From: Umbelopsis ramanniana AG
Lineage: Eukaryota > Mucoromycota > Umbelopsidomycetes > Umbelopsidales > Umbelopsidaceae
Reading direction: 5' to 3'
NCBI RefSeq assembly: GCF_025399195.1
Contig: NW_026252113.1
Location: forward strand, 186,001 to 250,000
DNA length: 64,000 nucleotides
Under the pieces are notes generated by a model, which was not told the DNA's origin, searched no databases, and saw only the letters and a list, made by a program, of their open reading frames with translations. Numbering within the stretch: the stretch's first letter is position 1; each line of letters opens with the position of its first letter. Position numbers and translations under genes: made by a program. Positions 24,655 to 35,433 of the stretch are shown piece by piece.

Positions 24655-25767
24655 GCTAGAAGCAGACAAATAAGATGTAACTAAGTTATGAGATTTTTCT
24701 TATGGCTTAAGCATTAGGTCATTAGTATTCAATGTTCAGCTCTCAGTATTTCTGTAACTATATTTTTAATATACGCCATCATTTCACCTCAGTTTCTCGG
24801 GAATGTCCATGACATATGTAGCCGTATTCATTATATATGTGACTGATCGTTTCAGGCATAGGTGTTCTCTCCATAACTAGTTTCGAGGACCCATACTTTC
24901 AGAAAGATCGGGAAGGGCTTGAACTCTACTGTTAACTTTCACATACGGCTTCAGATGGAAACGAGGTTGCCGAACTTGGCTAAATACATGCACAAACCGC
25001 CGGCCACATGTTATGAATACAATCGTGTTTGTTAATGCGCAGCGCGCGCTGATCTCATTTGGTAGGAGTTACCGCTCCCGCTATACGTTAGACTGGTTAA
25101 ACCTGTAGGTGTTACAGTGGGACATAGCACATCACATTGCGTCTTTCATAATACAAAAATTGGCTCTTGTCGTCCTCAACTTTGGTGTTTTCATATGTTT
25201 AGCAAGGCTGATGGATCCCTCCGTGCTGTTATTTTCACTCTTATGAACAACGGTTAAGTTGCTGTCATTCAAAATGCTTACACCTACATCCAAAAAGTGA
25301 GAGACATACATTGATCCGCCAGGCTCAAGGTTGTGACCAGTTCCTAAAAAGTAGAAAATAAGTTCCGGGGAACCCGGTTGACCAATTCGCTAACGTTGGT
25401 CTCTCCCGTTCTCGCAGAAAAAGACGTTGGAATCACGTAGGATTGTTGTATACTACATTTGAAGTATTGCCTTGCCAGTGTTTGATGTCGAAACGACAAC
25501 CGTAATAACAACCCACCTTGATTTATATTTCAATCTAGCTTCAAGCTCGGTGGGGCAGTATGTCAGTCGTACGCCAAGGATTCAATGAGGTCTGAGTGAA
25601 AAATAGTGTACCGTTCTGTCCCACGAGCCATTGGGAAAAAGAGGAGGCATGGGCACTCCGGTTTATGTAAACCGTTGCTGCGCACTATTATCTGGAGACA
25701 AAAGTTAGGTTTATCGGTTCGATATTCGATCATATTCGCACATACAATTTGGGATAATAAACGAACG
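24655..25767. other. Intergenic
   Basis: 1.1 kb. It includes a short GC-rich palindromic patch (AGCGCGCGCT at about 25039). No gene, tRNA or repeat recognised; open frames at 25563-25802 lack support. Confidence 0.4.
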
Positions 25768-25775
25768 TATAAAAG
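25768..25775 (+). promoter_or_regulatory. TATA box, cysteine-rich peptide gene
   Basis: TATAAAAG 125 bp before the ATG at 25893. GTGAGT at 25827 and an AG at about 25882-25883 (TTATGCAG) could bound a 5'-UTR intron, which would bring the spliced leader close to the length of other genes here. Confidence 0.5.
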
Positions 25776-25892
25776 ACACGGGAGGCCATGATGATTCACC
25801 ATAGTGCTTTCACTTCTTCAGACATGTGAGTAAACGATGCTGAATAACAACTTGCAGTCTATCATTAACTCGTCAATTATGCAGAAACTACT

Positions 25893-26072
25893 ATGGCTAA
25901 ATTCACAAAGTTGGTCGTCCTTTTGGCTCTTCTCGGTACCTTGGCCACCTCGGTCAATGCTGTCAACTGCGACTCGGTGTGCTGCGAAGAAGTTGGATGC
26001 AACGGCTACCTCTACTGCTCTGGTTCCACCTGGAATGGAGCTTCTTGCGATTGCCACTGTCAATACGATTAG
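25893..26072 (+). CDS. Small secreted cysteine-rich peptide (59 aa, eight Cys)
   Basis: Intronless 59-residue protein. The first 23-24 residues form a typical signal peptide (MAKFTKLVVLLALLGTLA, then an NA site), leaving about 35 residues with eight cysteines: C-x3-CC-x4-C-x5-C-x9-C-x-C-x-C. The mature part is acidic, with a GSTWNGASC turn. The cysteine density and spacing point to a disulfide-stabilised extracellular peptide. It does not match the cysteine pattern of fungal defensins or hydrophobins I know. A role as antimicrobial, effector or wall peptide is open. It has a good TATA box, a strong signal peptide and a clean 3' end. Confidence 0.72.
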   Translation: MAKFTKLVVLLALLGTLATSVNAVNCDSVCCEEVGCNGYLYCSGSTWNGASCDCHCQYD

Positions 26073-26407
26073 GACATAAATTTCAAACGCTTATTTTTTT
26101 ATTCTCGGCGGTCATATTAACAGTATGATCTGCGTCAATAAAGCTGGTGATCTAAACTATGATTGACTTCAATCCCATTGGAGAAGTGTACTAGATAACA
26201 GATAGATCTATAGAGATAAAAGTCATTTCTTTAAACTTATTGCACTTGTTTTTTTTTTTTTTGAACTTTTGTTCAAGCAGTAATTGGGCTACTGGCATCA
26301 AAGAATGCAGCAAATTTATAGAGCACAGCAAGCGGTCGGCCGGTGATTGAAATTTTTCCAAAACTTGAAAACGAGCCGCAGTCTGTGTCTATCGCTTTTC
26401 ACCAACA

Positions 26408-28311
26408 ATGTCTTCTATGAAAGATTGGGCAGTGGAAAAACTGAGTGTTTTCCTCGGCTTTGACCCAGAAACCTTGGAAGAACAAGTATACCCATATTTA
26501 ATGAGCTTGAATACTTCCAATGAATTAGTCGAGCATTTGACCGTAAGTGTTCCGCTCTCGGACGATCCGACAGTACATGCAATTAATCTTGAATATTAGA
26601 ATCTTCTTGGTACCGACGAAAGCACCATGCAATTCATACAGGAATTTTCCACTCGACGGTTCCCACCAACGCAACCTGCGCTTGCAAACCCGCGCGCACC
26701 ACAGGCTGTCAGCAGCAGCAAACCAACTTCACGAACTTCTTCAGCAGACAACAGTCGATCGGCTTCTCCTCAGTCCCAAGCGCGAAGTTCAACCGAGGTC
26801 CATGAACCGTCTTTCGGCCAGTCATTTTCAAACGAGCAGAACGTTTACCGGAAGAAGGATGTCGAAGATAATTACTTTGTAGGGTGAGTGGTGCAATGCT
26901 TTTCTGACTAGGAGACAGCGAATGGAATACTAAAATTGAACCAGCACTCGAAAAGCTAAAAAGGAAGTCAAGCCGAATGCAGAGGCTCGTATAGATCAAC
27001 AACCATCTGTAACATCGTCAGAGACTGCCCATTCGTCAACTACGAAAGCGACCGGAAACGGCAAATCTATGTTGATCTCTGACAAACTAGCTCCCAAAAA
27101 GAAGAAAGGTTCTGAGATCATGAATTTAGAGGATGCTCTTAAGGAGCTCAACATAATGACAAATGTTTCTGATAACAAGAAGCGGCAAGCATGCAATTGC
27201 CAAGGTGAGCACTTTTATATCTTTTTTGCCTTCATTGTATAATGGACCATCCTATTAATCCATACTTATAGCTACCAAACATGAGCTTTTGTCAATTAGT
27301 CCTAATTGTCTGACGTGTGGTAAAATAATATGTGTCAAAGAAGGCCCGGGTCCCTGTACATTCTGCGGAACGCCGGTGCTATCCAAAGAGCAGCAACTAG
27401 AGCTCATCGCTGAGGCGAAACGAAAGAGAGCGGAGGCAGCACGAGAAAAGAACCGGCAGTTAAATAAGAAGTCAACCGCGCCTTCCAAATCACAGGGAAT
27501 GGCGCGATATGCATCCAAACTTGGTGGATCCATCATTAGCGATAGCAGCGACGATTGGTTGGGCCCTGCCGAATGGGAGGAACAACAACGTAAGGCAGAG
27601 GAGTCCAGATTGGCGGCTGAAATGCATAAAGAGAAATTGCTAGACTTCCAAAGGACAAGTGCGAAGCGAACAACGGTCATTGGTAAGGATTTCTCAAAGA
27701 TACAGCAGATGAGTTGACGTTGGCGCCATTAACATGCTGTTTCTACCACAGACCAGGCAACGGATTACGAACTCCCATCCGATGGTGGTAATATATGGCT
27801 GTCACCTCAGGAACGAGCCATGCAAGTCAAGAAGCAGCAATCGAATTTGAAGCGATTAGATAACACGGGAAAGCGAAAGGTCATGACCATTGACCTAGCT
27901 ACGCGTAATGTGATCATGGAGGAAGCTCCCGAACCGGATGAGAGCGAAGATGAATATGAAGGGATCAAGATGACACCAGCGCAAAGGACGTATTTGGAAA
28001 GACAGAAGGAAGCCAAGTCCATACGACGACCCACAGCAGCATCACCTACACAGGCTTCTTCAGGAACATTTGCCAACAACCCCTTCTTGAACCGAACGGA
28101 TGCTCCAACCTTCATACGAGGCGTCATTCCTGCCAAAACAGACAAGAAGAAGTCCACAGTTTCGGAAAAAGGAGAATCATCCAAACCCAAGCCAAAGCAA
28201 ACCGTGCCGTCGCGGGTACAAGATGATAGCAATTCACATGGCGCTGAACACTTGCTTATTGGCGGTGAAGATGGTAGTCGAGATATAGTGATTGAACCTA
28301 TTCGAGGGTAG
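26408..28311 (+). CDS. RQT4: TRIP4/Rqt4 homologue (ASC-1 zinc-finger subunit)
   Basis: 549-residue subunit of the ribosome-quality-control trigger / ASC-1 complex, which splits collided ribosomes. Exons are 26408-26542, 26600-26883, 26945-27204, 27272-27682 and 27752-28311. The N terminus is a CUE-like helical segment (about 6-60, LGFDPETLEEQVYPYL). The C2HC5 zinc finger is at about 220-280: CNC, CLTCGKIIC and CTFCGTPV, with a histidine between, closely fitting the TRIP4 family. Downstream is a charged helix (AKRKRAEAAREKNRQ) and the conserved DYELPSDGGNIWLSPQERA region with IDLATRNVI. The ASCH domain of animal TRIP4 is absent, as in fungal Rqt4. Confidence 0.88.
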
Positions 28312-28836
28312 ATAGCATCCTAAATTTAAACTCTAGACCACTGGCTGGTGTCACTAAAGAAGGTTCCGTGGGCATACAAGGAAAATTTACAGTTTCTAAT
28401 TTCCCGTAATTGACGTTTGAATTAAACGAATTTGGGCATTTCATTTTGTGCCCAAGTATTTGCACATTGTGCCTGGCGAGGGTTGATGTTAACGGTATGG
28501 TTTTTCAGGGCGGTTGTTGTGGCACAACGCCAATGGGTGGCCGGAACGACCGGTTAGTATCCAAGTTTATGGGCATTGAGTGACAGGTACTAAAAAGGTC
28601 TTGTCACTTGGATGCTCATTTCAACTGGTCCCACTGCGTTTTATTCTGGTGTTTCCCGCGCTCTCTGGTGGATTGCATGTTGCCTTTGATGAAGTGTGGA
28701 AGTTCTGTACGGATGGTTTAGAAAGGTAGACGTGTTCTTTGGTCATTTCTGGTACTCTATTAGGACACCCGACGCCAATACAACCAACGGCACAACCCAT
28801 CACACCTGCTAGTCAATACCCTGTCGCCTTGAAACG
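28312..28836. other. Intergenic
   Basis: 525 bp, moderate GC, no gene recognised. It must hold the promoter of the spliced gene at 28837 if that start is right. Confidence 0.4.
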
Positions 28837-29704
28837 ATGGTGAGTGGGTTTTCGCTATGTGACTTGCTTTCTTCTAAGCGCCGCATCAAACTCCTGCTCG
28901 TGACAGATCGCCATGATGCTTTGATCACAACCGATGGCAGGTAAATGATTGGAGATAAAGTAGCTGGCGATGGATATGTTTTTGGGACACGACAAGCATA
29001 GTTTATGCGCACGTTGATTAGGATGCCTATTTAACGCAGCGTCTTTTTCCCTGATTCACTTTTTGCAGGAGACGCACCCCACTACCAACGCAAAACCACG
29101 GAACGGCGGGATTCGTTCAAGCAGCATCGAAAGAACTCTGTAGGTGGGTGCAGATTGGACTGTTTAAGCGTGGACGGGTAGGTTACAAGTGTCACTAACG
29201 TGTAGGATACCTTCAGGGCGGCAAAAGGATCATATTCAGAGAAGTACGTCGTCGTCACCTGGTGGTATGCCGTTCCCCAAACCATCCAAAGGATCAACGC
29301 ATCAGTCAGTGAATGGATTCAATGCCCAAGAAATAGAGCAGCATTTGAACAGCAGTTAGTATGAGGTCATGATGTCCGTGTTATGCGTCACGTTAATGAA
29401 CCCCCATCTCTCTTATTTCGCAGACTTTCAATCCACTATGAGAGCATATCATGATCATTCTATTCCTGAAAGAGAACGGCCAGAAAAGTTTTCCAGTGGA
29501 GAGCAAGCATGGGGAGGCAAAAGTGGGGTTCAATCAGCGTGGGGGGACTCGAAAGGTAAGAAGTTGTTTGTCTCACCAATTTTTATTTTTTGAGGCCAAA
29601 GAACCAATGATAAGAGGAGATAGAATTAACACTCCTTTTGTGTAGCTTGCCTTATGGCTTCTGGACAAGACTTTTTGGCCGAACTAAGAAAACATGCTTC
29701 GTAG
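28837..29704 (+). CDS. Unrecognised spliced protein (172 aa)
   Basis: Gene model built from splice sites: exons 28837-28940, 29069-29143, 29206-29354, 29424-29555 and 29646-29704. All four introns have GT...AG ends and the phases join into one open frame ending in a stop. The C-terminal half reads as a real conserved protein: NGFNAQEIEQHLNS, AYHDHSIPERERPEKFSS, QAWGGKSGVQSAWGDSK and a final GQDFLAELRKHAS. The N-terminal exon is less certain: ATG is directly followed by a donor-like GTGAGT, and the 5' end may lie upstream. Predicted disordered, basic middle. No domain recognised; the short end motifs suggest an adaptor or RNA-linked protein, which is a guess. Confidence 0.5.
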
Positions 29705-29973
29705 AACGATGGCCGGAGTACAATCCAATGACATTCATTTCCAGTAGCACGGGAAATTTTTCCTTCAACCGTTGAGACAAGCAGTAACATCTGGAGAAAC
29801 AAGGTTAGCGCCGCTCCAAATCCCAAGGGAGCGGGCAATGGACAATGAGAATAAAAAAACCCTCCCCCCAAGGATTTATAAATAAAATGCTATTTGAATT
29901 GTATTTAAAGAACATGATTCGTAACATCTCGTGCAAAACATTGTGTTCTTCTTTCCTCTTTCCCACTTGTTGA

Positions 29974-31979
29974 ATGTCTACTTACATTGGCGCTGTCGAC
30001 TCTGGCACCACATCGTCTCGATTCCTTATATTCGATGAAAATGGCAACCTCATTACATTCCATCAAGTGCAGCATACCATGCACTATCCTCAACCAGGGT
30101 AAGTCCGAAGCCAACGGGGGTGGGATATGGGAAAGACACAAAGATTAACTTGTCATGTTTTTGCAGTTGGGTAGAGATGGATCCTGAAGACATCCTTAGT
30201 GCTGTGAATGAGTGTATCGACAAAGCCATTCGACGATTTGAAATGATGGGTCGTCTCGTCAGCGATATCAAAGGTACGTTGTATTGATATCATTTCTTTC
30301 CCGGGAAAAAAAGGATCTACCTGAAAGTTCTTCTGACCCTGAAATCCCCCTCCATTCTGCTCTGCACAGCTATCGGAATCACAAATCAGCGTGAAACAGC
30401 TCTGGTCTGGGATCGAAAGACTGGCCATTCGCTTCATTCAGCTATCGTGTGGAGCGACACTCGAACCCACGATATCGTCAAGGAAGTGAATCAAGATAAA
30501 GACCGGGCTCAATTGATTCGAGATGTGTGCGGGTTGCCTGTGACAACGTACTTTTCGGCCGTCAAATTCAAATGGCTGCTAGAGAACGTTCCAGCTGTCC
30601 AGACCGCGTCCAACAGCGGAGACGCAATGTTCGGAACCATTGACAGTTGGTTGATGTACAATCTGACTGGTGGAGCGGCCAATGGTGGAGTGCATGTGAC
30701 GGATGTCACTAATGCCGTAAGTCCATTGTTACCTTTTAAGGCGTTAGTTCCATGAACGGAAGTTTAACCCAAGTTGTTATGCTTAGAGTCGCACATTGCT
30801 TATGAACCTGAAGTCCTTGCAATGGGATCCTGCCTTGTTGTCTATATTCAACGTTCCGTTATCGGTCCTGCCCAAGATTGTGTCATCGGCTGAAGTCTAT
30901 GGCTTGGTCAAGTCAGGCCAATTGGTGGATATTCCTGTGGCAGGATGCTTGGGTGACCAACAGGCTGCTCTTGTCGGTCAAAAATGCTTTGAAAAGGTAG
31001 GGGGAAAAAAGAAAAAAAAAAAAAAAACTACAAAACTCCGTACAAGCTGCGTTTAGGCTTAATGCTATTTTTCCTTTTTACCCGAATATGCGCCTAATCT
31101 CCATTTTGTTTTCTCTTCTTCGCAGGGAGATGCCAAGAACACGTTTGGTACCGGAGCCTTTATGCTGTTCAATACAGGAGACGAGCCTCTTGTGTCACAG
31201 AACGGAATGGTCACCACTGTTGGCTATCAATTTGGCCAGAACAAGCCTGCCTATGCCTTGGAAGGCTCTATTGCCTCGGCTGGTTCAGCCATCAAGTGGA
31301 CTCGCGATAATCTTGGATTGATCAGTTCCTCTGAAGAAATAGGTCCTCTTGGTGAGAACTTTTTTTACTTTTTTTTGGGGGGGAGGGTTTCTACATCTTA
31401 CTGGTGAACTCATCCATTGTGTTTCATATAGCTGCAAGTGTTGAGGATAGCGGCGGTGTTTATTTTGTTACAGCTTTCTCAGGACTGTTCGCTCCTTATT
31501 GGAGAGACGATGCTCGTGCATGCATTGTTGGTATCACCCACTTCACCACACGTAACCATATTGCAAGAGCCACTTTGGAATCCATGTGCTATCAGTCAAG
31601 AGCTATTCTGGATTGCATGAAAGACGATGCATCGGTACCTTTGAAATCGTTGAAGGTCGACGGAGGTGTATCGAATTCCGACGAAGCTATGCAAATTCTA
31701 TCCGATGTTCTCGGTATCCAGGTTGTTCGACCTCAGATGAGGGAAACAACCGCTCTTGGAGCTGCCATTGCCGCTGGATACGCCATCGGTAGATGGACTG
31801 AATACGCTGACCTAGACAACGTCAATGCTCAAGGCGTAACTTCATTTGAACCCAAGATTGATACCCTGAATCGTGATAACAAATACAAGGACTGGGCTAA
31901 GGCTATCGAACGGTCATATGGATGGGCTCAAGTGGCCCAAGCTACTGATACCACTACTACCACTGTCCCTGCCGCTTAG
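29974..31979 (+). CDS. GUT1: Glycerol kinase
   Basis: 520-residue FGGY-family kinase that phosphorylates glycerol to sn-glycerol 3-phosphate, opening cytosolic glycerol catabolism. Exons are 29974-30098, 30167-30273, 30370-30716, 30787-30996, 31126-31351 and 31432-31979. N-terminal [18 protein letters not shown] binds phosphate; [17 protein letters not shown] and [11 protein letters not shown] are family blocks; the FGGY signature region is [13 protein letters not shown] with [26 protein letters not shown] and [14 protein letters not shown] form the C-terminal ATPase lobe. A Thr-rich tail (TDTTTTTV) is extra. It converges on the Yippee gene, 200 bp apart. Confidence 0.95.
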
Positions 31980-32179
31980 ACTATGGTCTCCCACACACTT
32001 TGTACATGTCCTAATTCTCGCCTATCCTATACATATAAATTTACTTTGGTCAAGTTTCGAGTGGTTCCCTCGAAATGGTGTATAAAAATAAAGATACCTG
32101 TTAAAAAAAAAAGCAGCGAAGAGGAGGAAGTCATAGGTATATACATATTGGAAAGAGTGACAGGACGAGAGCGAATTGA

Positions 32180-32608
32180 CTAGGAGTCGACTTCGTCCCA
32201 ATCGTTCTCCTTTGCAATCTTGCTCTTCTCCACAATGTATTTGCCTTCCTTGTACTTTTGACTTTCTTCAAACGCAAATACGTATTTCCAGCCGACAGTC
32301 GTATGGCAAATGTTGCAATAAATATCCGCCACAGAATGCATACCCGTCATGAGCATTCTTTCCTCTTTAGCTCCCAACGAGACATTGACCACGTTATCAA
32401 ACAGATAGGCGGCACCATGCTATAGAGACAAAAAAGAGGTCATGAGATAAGGTACACTCCATGGATTCAAAAGAGGAGGCAATGGGTGACTTACCCGTCC
32501 ATGAAAAGCTCTTGATATAATATCTTCATGTAGCGCCAAGTGCGAATGACAGGTGGTGCAGGTGTATATTCGAGTTCCGTTCAGATACGTCTGGTATACC
32601 TTTACCAT
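32180..32608 (-). CDS. Yippee-like zinc-binding protein
   Basis: 117-residue single-domain protein of the Yippee/YPEL family, with exons 32608-32495 and 32419-32180. The two zinc-binding pairs are present: CTTCHSHL near residue 17 and [12 protein letters not shown] near residue 75, separated by the [23 protein letters not shown] and [15 protein letters not shown] core. In animals YPEL proteins associate with the CTLH/GID ubiquitin ligase and the centrosome; in yeast Moh1 is linked to stationary-phase survival. Function here is inferred only from the family. Confidence 0.92.
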
Positions 32609-33536
32609 GGTGTCATCAACTATAAGACGTAAAGTGCGCTGATAGACAATTGTGGATCGTCTGGGATGGAAGGCGAGAGATGCAGGAGGTGTGGTTAATC
32701 AAGACAAACTTCCAACTCAATTGGCAAAAAAGGTCAAGTTTAATGGAGGGAGTACCCAAAGACGATCAGACAGGAAATCCATGGACCCGTTTCCACCGCC
32801 CCTCTTGATCAGCGGGTGAGGTCCAGAAGAAAAGCACGTCACAGAATCCCATAGCACAGGTGAGGGTTATGCACTGACTCGCTTCCCTCATGAATAGCTT
32901 ACCTCCTATTGCTTTGTCACGCCGCTGATCGGAGTAGCTCGGTTCTAAAGGGGGGGGGGGGGAGTTCTCAGACCGATGCCGTAAATGAATGGCCTGTGCC
33001 GATATAGCCGTGCCATGAAGATTAGTGAGGTTATTATGGCATAAAGAGTGTCAAGTGCATCGTCTTCTGTATTCTTTTCAAAAACGAAACAAAATGTCCT
33101 TGCAGCTTGGTTGAACTTCCGGAACGTTGTATTCACAATTCAAAGTAGTTTCTGTAAGAAAGTCAAAAGGGATGAAATAAAACGCCCTCTCCTTTATCGC
33201 CAGTGGATAGAAGTTGCCCATAGATTTTATCTGCCGGGATATCACATTGTTTGCTTCTTGTGACCTGTAACTGCTAGTAAACCTAGAGCCGAGGCTTATC
33301 AATGGAGCGGTATGTGCTCACCCAGGCTTTAGTTGTATCTTGAATAATCTGAACCCAGGTGCGTTCGAGCTCTTATGAAGTTGCTATGGTTGGGTAGCCT
33401 TCAAGTCGTAGCGATAAAGGAGGTTCGTTATAGAAGGCTCTGATTGGTTAGAAAAAATACAAAGTTGAATCTGAATGGAGAGGACAAGTTTTTGGTGAGA
33501 CAGAACTTCGGTAGAAGGCAAGCCGATAGAACTTTT
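32609..33536. other. Intergenic
   Basis: About 930 bp between divergent Yippee and GDA1 genes. It holds a run of 13 G (32950-32962). Open frames on both strands lack motifs or splice support. Confidence 0.45.
32950..32962. repeat. Poly-G tract
   Basis: Thirteen consecutive G residues. Long G runs are rare in this AT-leaning intergenic DNA and may be length-variable or an assembly/sequencing weak point. Confidence 0.7.
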
Positions 33537-33546
33537 TATAAATAGG
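33537..33546 (+). promoter_or_regulatory. TATA box, GDA1
   Basis: TATAAATAGG 52 bp before the ATG at 33589. Confidence 0.6.
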
Positions 33547-33588
33547 AGCGACGTCTCATTCCCATTCACGCAACTCACTCTGAGCATC

Positions 33589-35238
33589 ATGAGTGTAACC
33601 GCCCCCAGGAGACGCCGACCGGAAGACACTCCAACCACCAAATCACGCCAGACTAAGCCCAACTCTGCCAGAAACATCTATCGAAACATCTTTCGAAATG
33701 CCACGTCCAAGCGATCCGTTGCATCCGTTTACCAGCGCTTACTGCTACTCGGCCTATTTTTGCTTGGCGTGGCAGCCTACCTGCTTGTTCCAGAATACTA
33801 CTATGAGCACTGGCTAGCCCCTAAGTCTCGAGCGTTCAAGTCGACCCTTCCGCTAGAAGACACCACAGTGTCGATGAATGACTCTTCTTCTCACTGCACA
33901 AAGCCATTCGGGTCGAAACCGCTGGTTCAGTTTGCTCTCATGGTCGACGCGGGATCGACTGGTTCTCGCATTCATGTCTATAAATTTAACAATTGTGGCC
34001 CCTCTCCTGCGTTGGAGGACGAGGTTTTTGTGCAGACCATTCCAGGTTTGTCAGCTTATGCCGACCAACCGGAAGAAGCTGCAAAGTCGCTTGATGTCTT
34101 GATGCAAGCTGCAGTTGAAAACGTACCTATTCACCTGCGGCGATGCAGCCCCATTGCCGTCAAGGCAACCGCTGGTTTACGATTGCTTGGAGAGGAGAAG
34201 AGTCAAAGCATTTTGGATGCTGTTCAGCATCGATTGAAGCATCATTACCCTTTCCCTATCTATAGGAAAGACGGCGTTGGCATCATGGATGGTCGAGATG
34301 AAGGTATGTCAAATTTCTGATGGGGGTAGCGCAGGCATGATAGCAATGTATTAATCCAATACATGCTTGCAATTTCTTTTCCAGGTGTGTATGCTTGGAT
34401 TACCGTTAATCATCTTTTGGGTAATTTTGAACCCTTGGAACCTGAGACCACAGAGAGAACAACCGCAGCCATTTTCGACCTAGGCGGTGGCTCAACTCAA
34501 ATTGTATTTGAGCCAGACTTGCACGGAGCGAGTGAACCTCTTGCTGATGGTGAACACAAGTACGAGTTAGATTACGCCAATGATGTGTATACCCTTTATC
34601 AACACTCGTACCTTGGATACGGTCTGATGGAAGCTCGAAAGCAAATCAAGTCTTATCTCATCAAGGAAGCAGCCAATGAACGAGGCGAAGTATTCCACGC
34701 ATGTTTGCCGAAAGACGTGCGTCTACCCTATGTCACTGCCGATGGGTCCAACTACACGTTGGTTGGACTTGGGTCAGGGCATGATGAATGCCGAGAGATC
34801 GTTCACAAGATCCTCAACAAGAACAAAGAATGCGTCATCTCGCCTTGTTCTTTCGATGGAATATACCAGCCGTCCCTCATGGAAACATTTGCCCATCACC
34901 CCGTCTACATATTTTCATACTTTTACGATCGCACCAGACCACTTGGCTTGAGTGAAGTCTTCACTGTCGGAGACTTGCGCACGCTGACCGACGATGTGTG
35001 TTCCGGCGATTACCTCGCGCAAGTCACTGACCCGGATTTGCGACATGAAATGTTGGATCGACCCGAGTGGTGTATGGATTTGAGTTACATCTACGGCTTG
35101 TTGCGGTATGGCTATGAAATTCCGGATGAACGTACAGTGCATGTTGCGAAAAAGATCAAAGGAGTGGAAACTGGCTGGTGTTTAGGAGCCTCCATCGCTA
35201 TGCTCGAAGACGTATCGTTTTGCGAGATAGATCCATAG
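33589..35238 (+). CDS. GDA1: Golgi guanosine-diphosphatase (GDA1/CD39 family)
   Basis: 522-residue type II membrane nucleoside diphosphatase that hydrolyses GDP in the Golgi lumen to feed GDP-mannose/GMP antiport for glycosylation. Exons are 33589-34303 and 34385-35238. A basic cytosolic N terminus is followed by one membrane span (RLLLLGLFLLGVAAYLLVP, about residues 48-66). Apyrase conserved regions are complete: DAGSTGSR, KATAGLRLLG, GVYAWITVN, DLGGGSTQIVFE and YLGYGLMEAR; paired cysteines in the C-terminal lobe (ECVISPCSF, DDVCSGDY, EWCMDLS) fit disulfides. The intron splits the third region just before GVYAW. Confidence 0.93.
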
Positions 35239-35433
35239 ATTTAGACCCTCCATTATCATTTAGTTGTACATCATCATTATTATCATGCATCATCATCACT
35301 TTTCTGTTTCTTTTTTATTAAAAAAAAAAAAAAAAACAACCTCCTGATTAGGGTTATGCTACAATTCTATAAGAGAGAAACCAATTTTGAAAAATGACAA
35401 GGAGGCATCCAACAACACTGGTGGATGGGTAAT

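Noticed and set aside
25028-25110. Possible tRNA-like stretch with GC-rich stem
   Set aside because: No convincing A-box/B-box pair or cloverleaf could be drawn.
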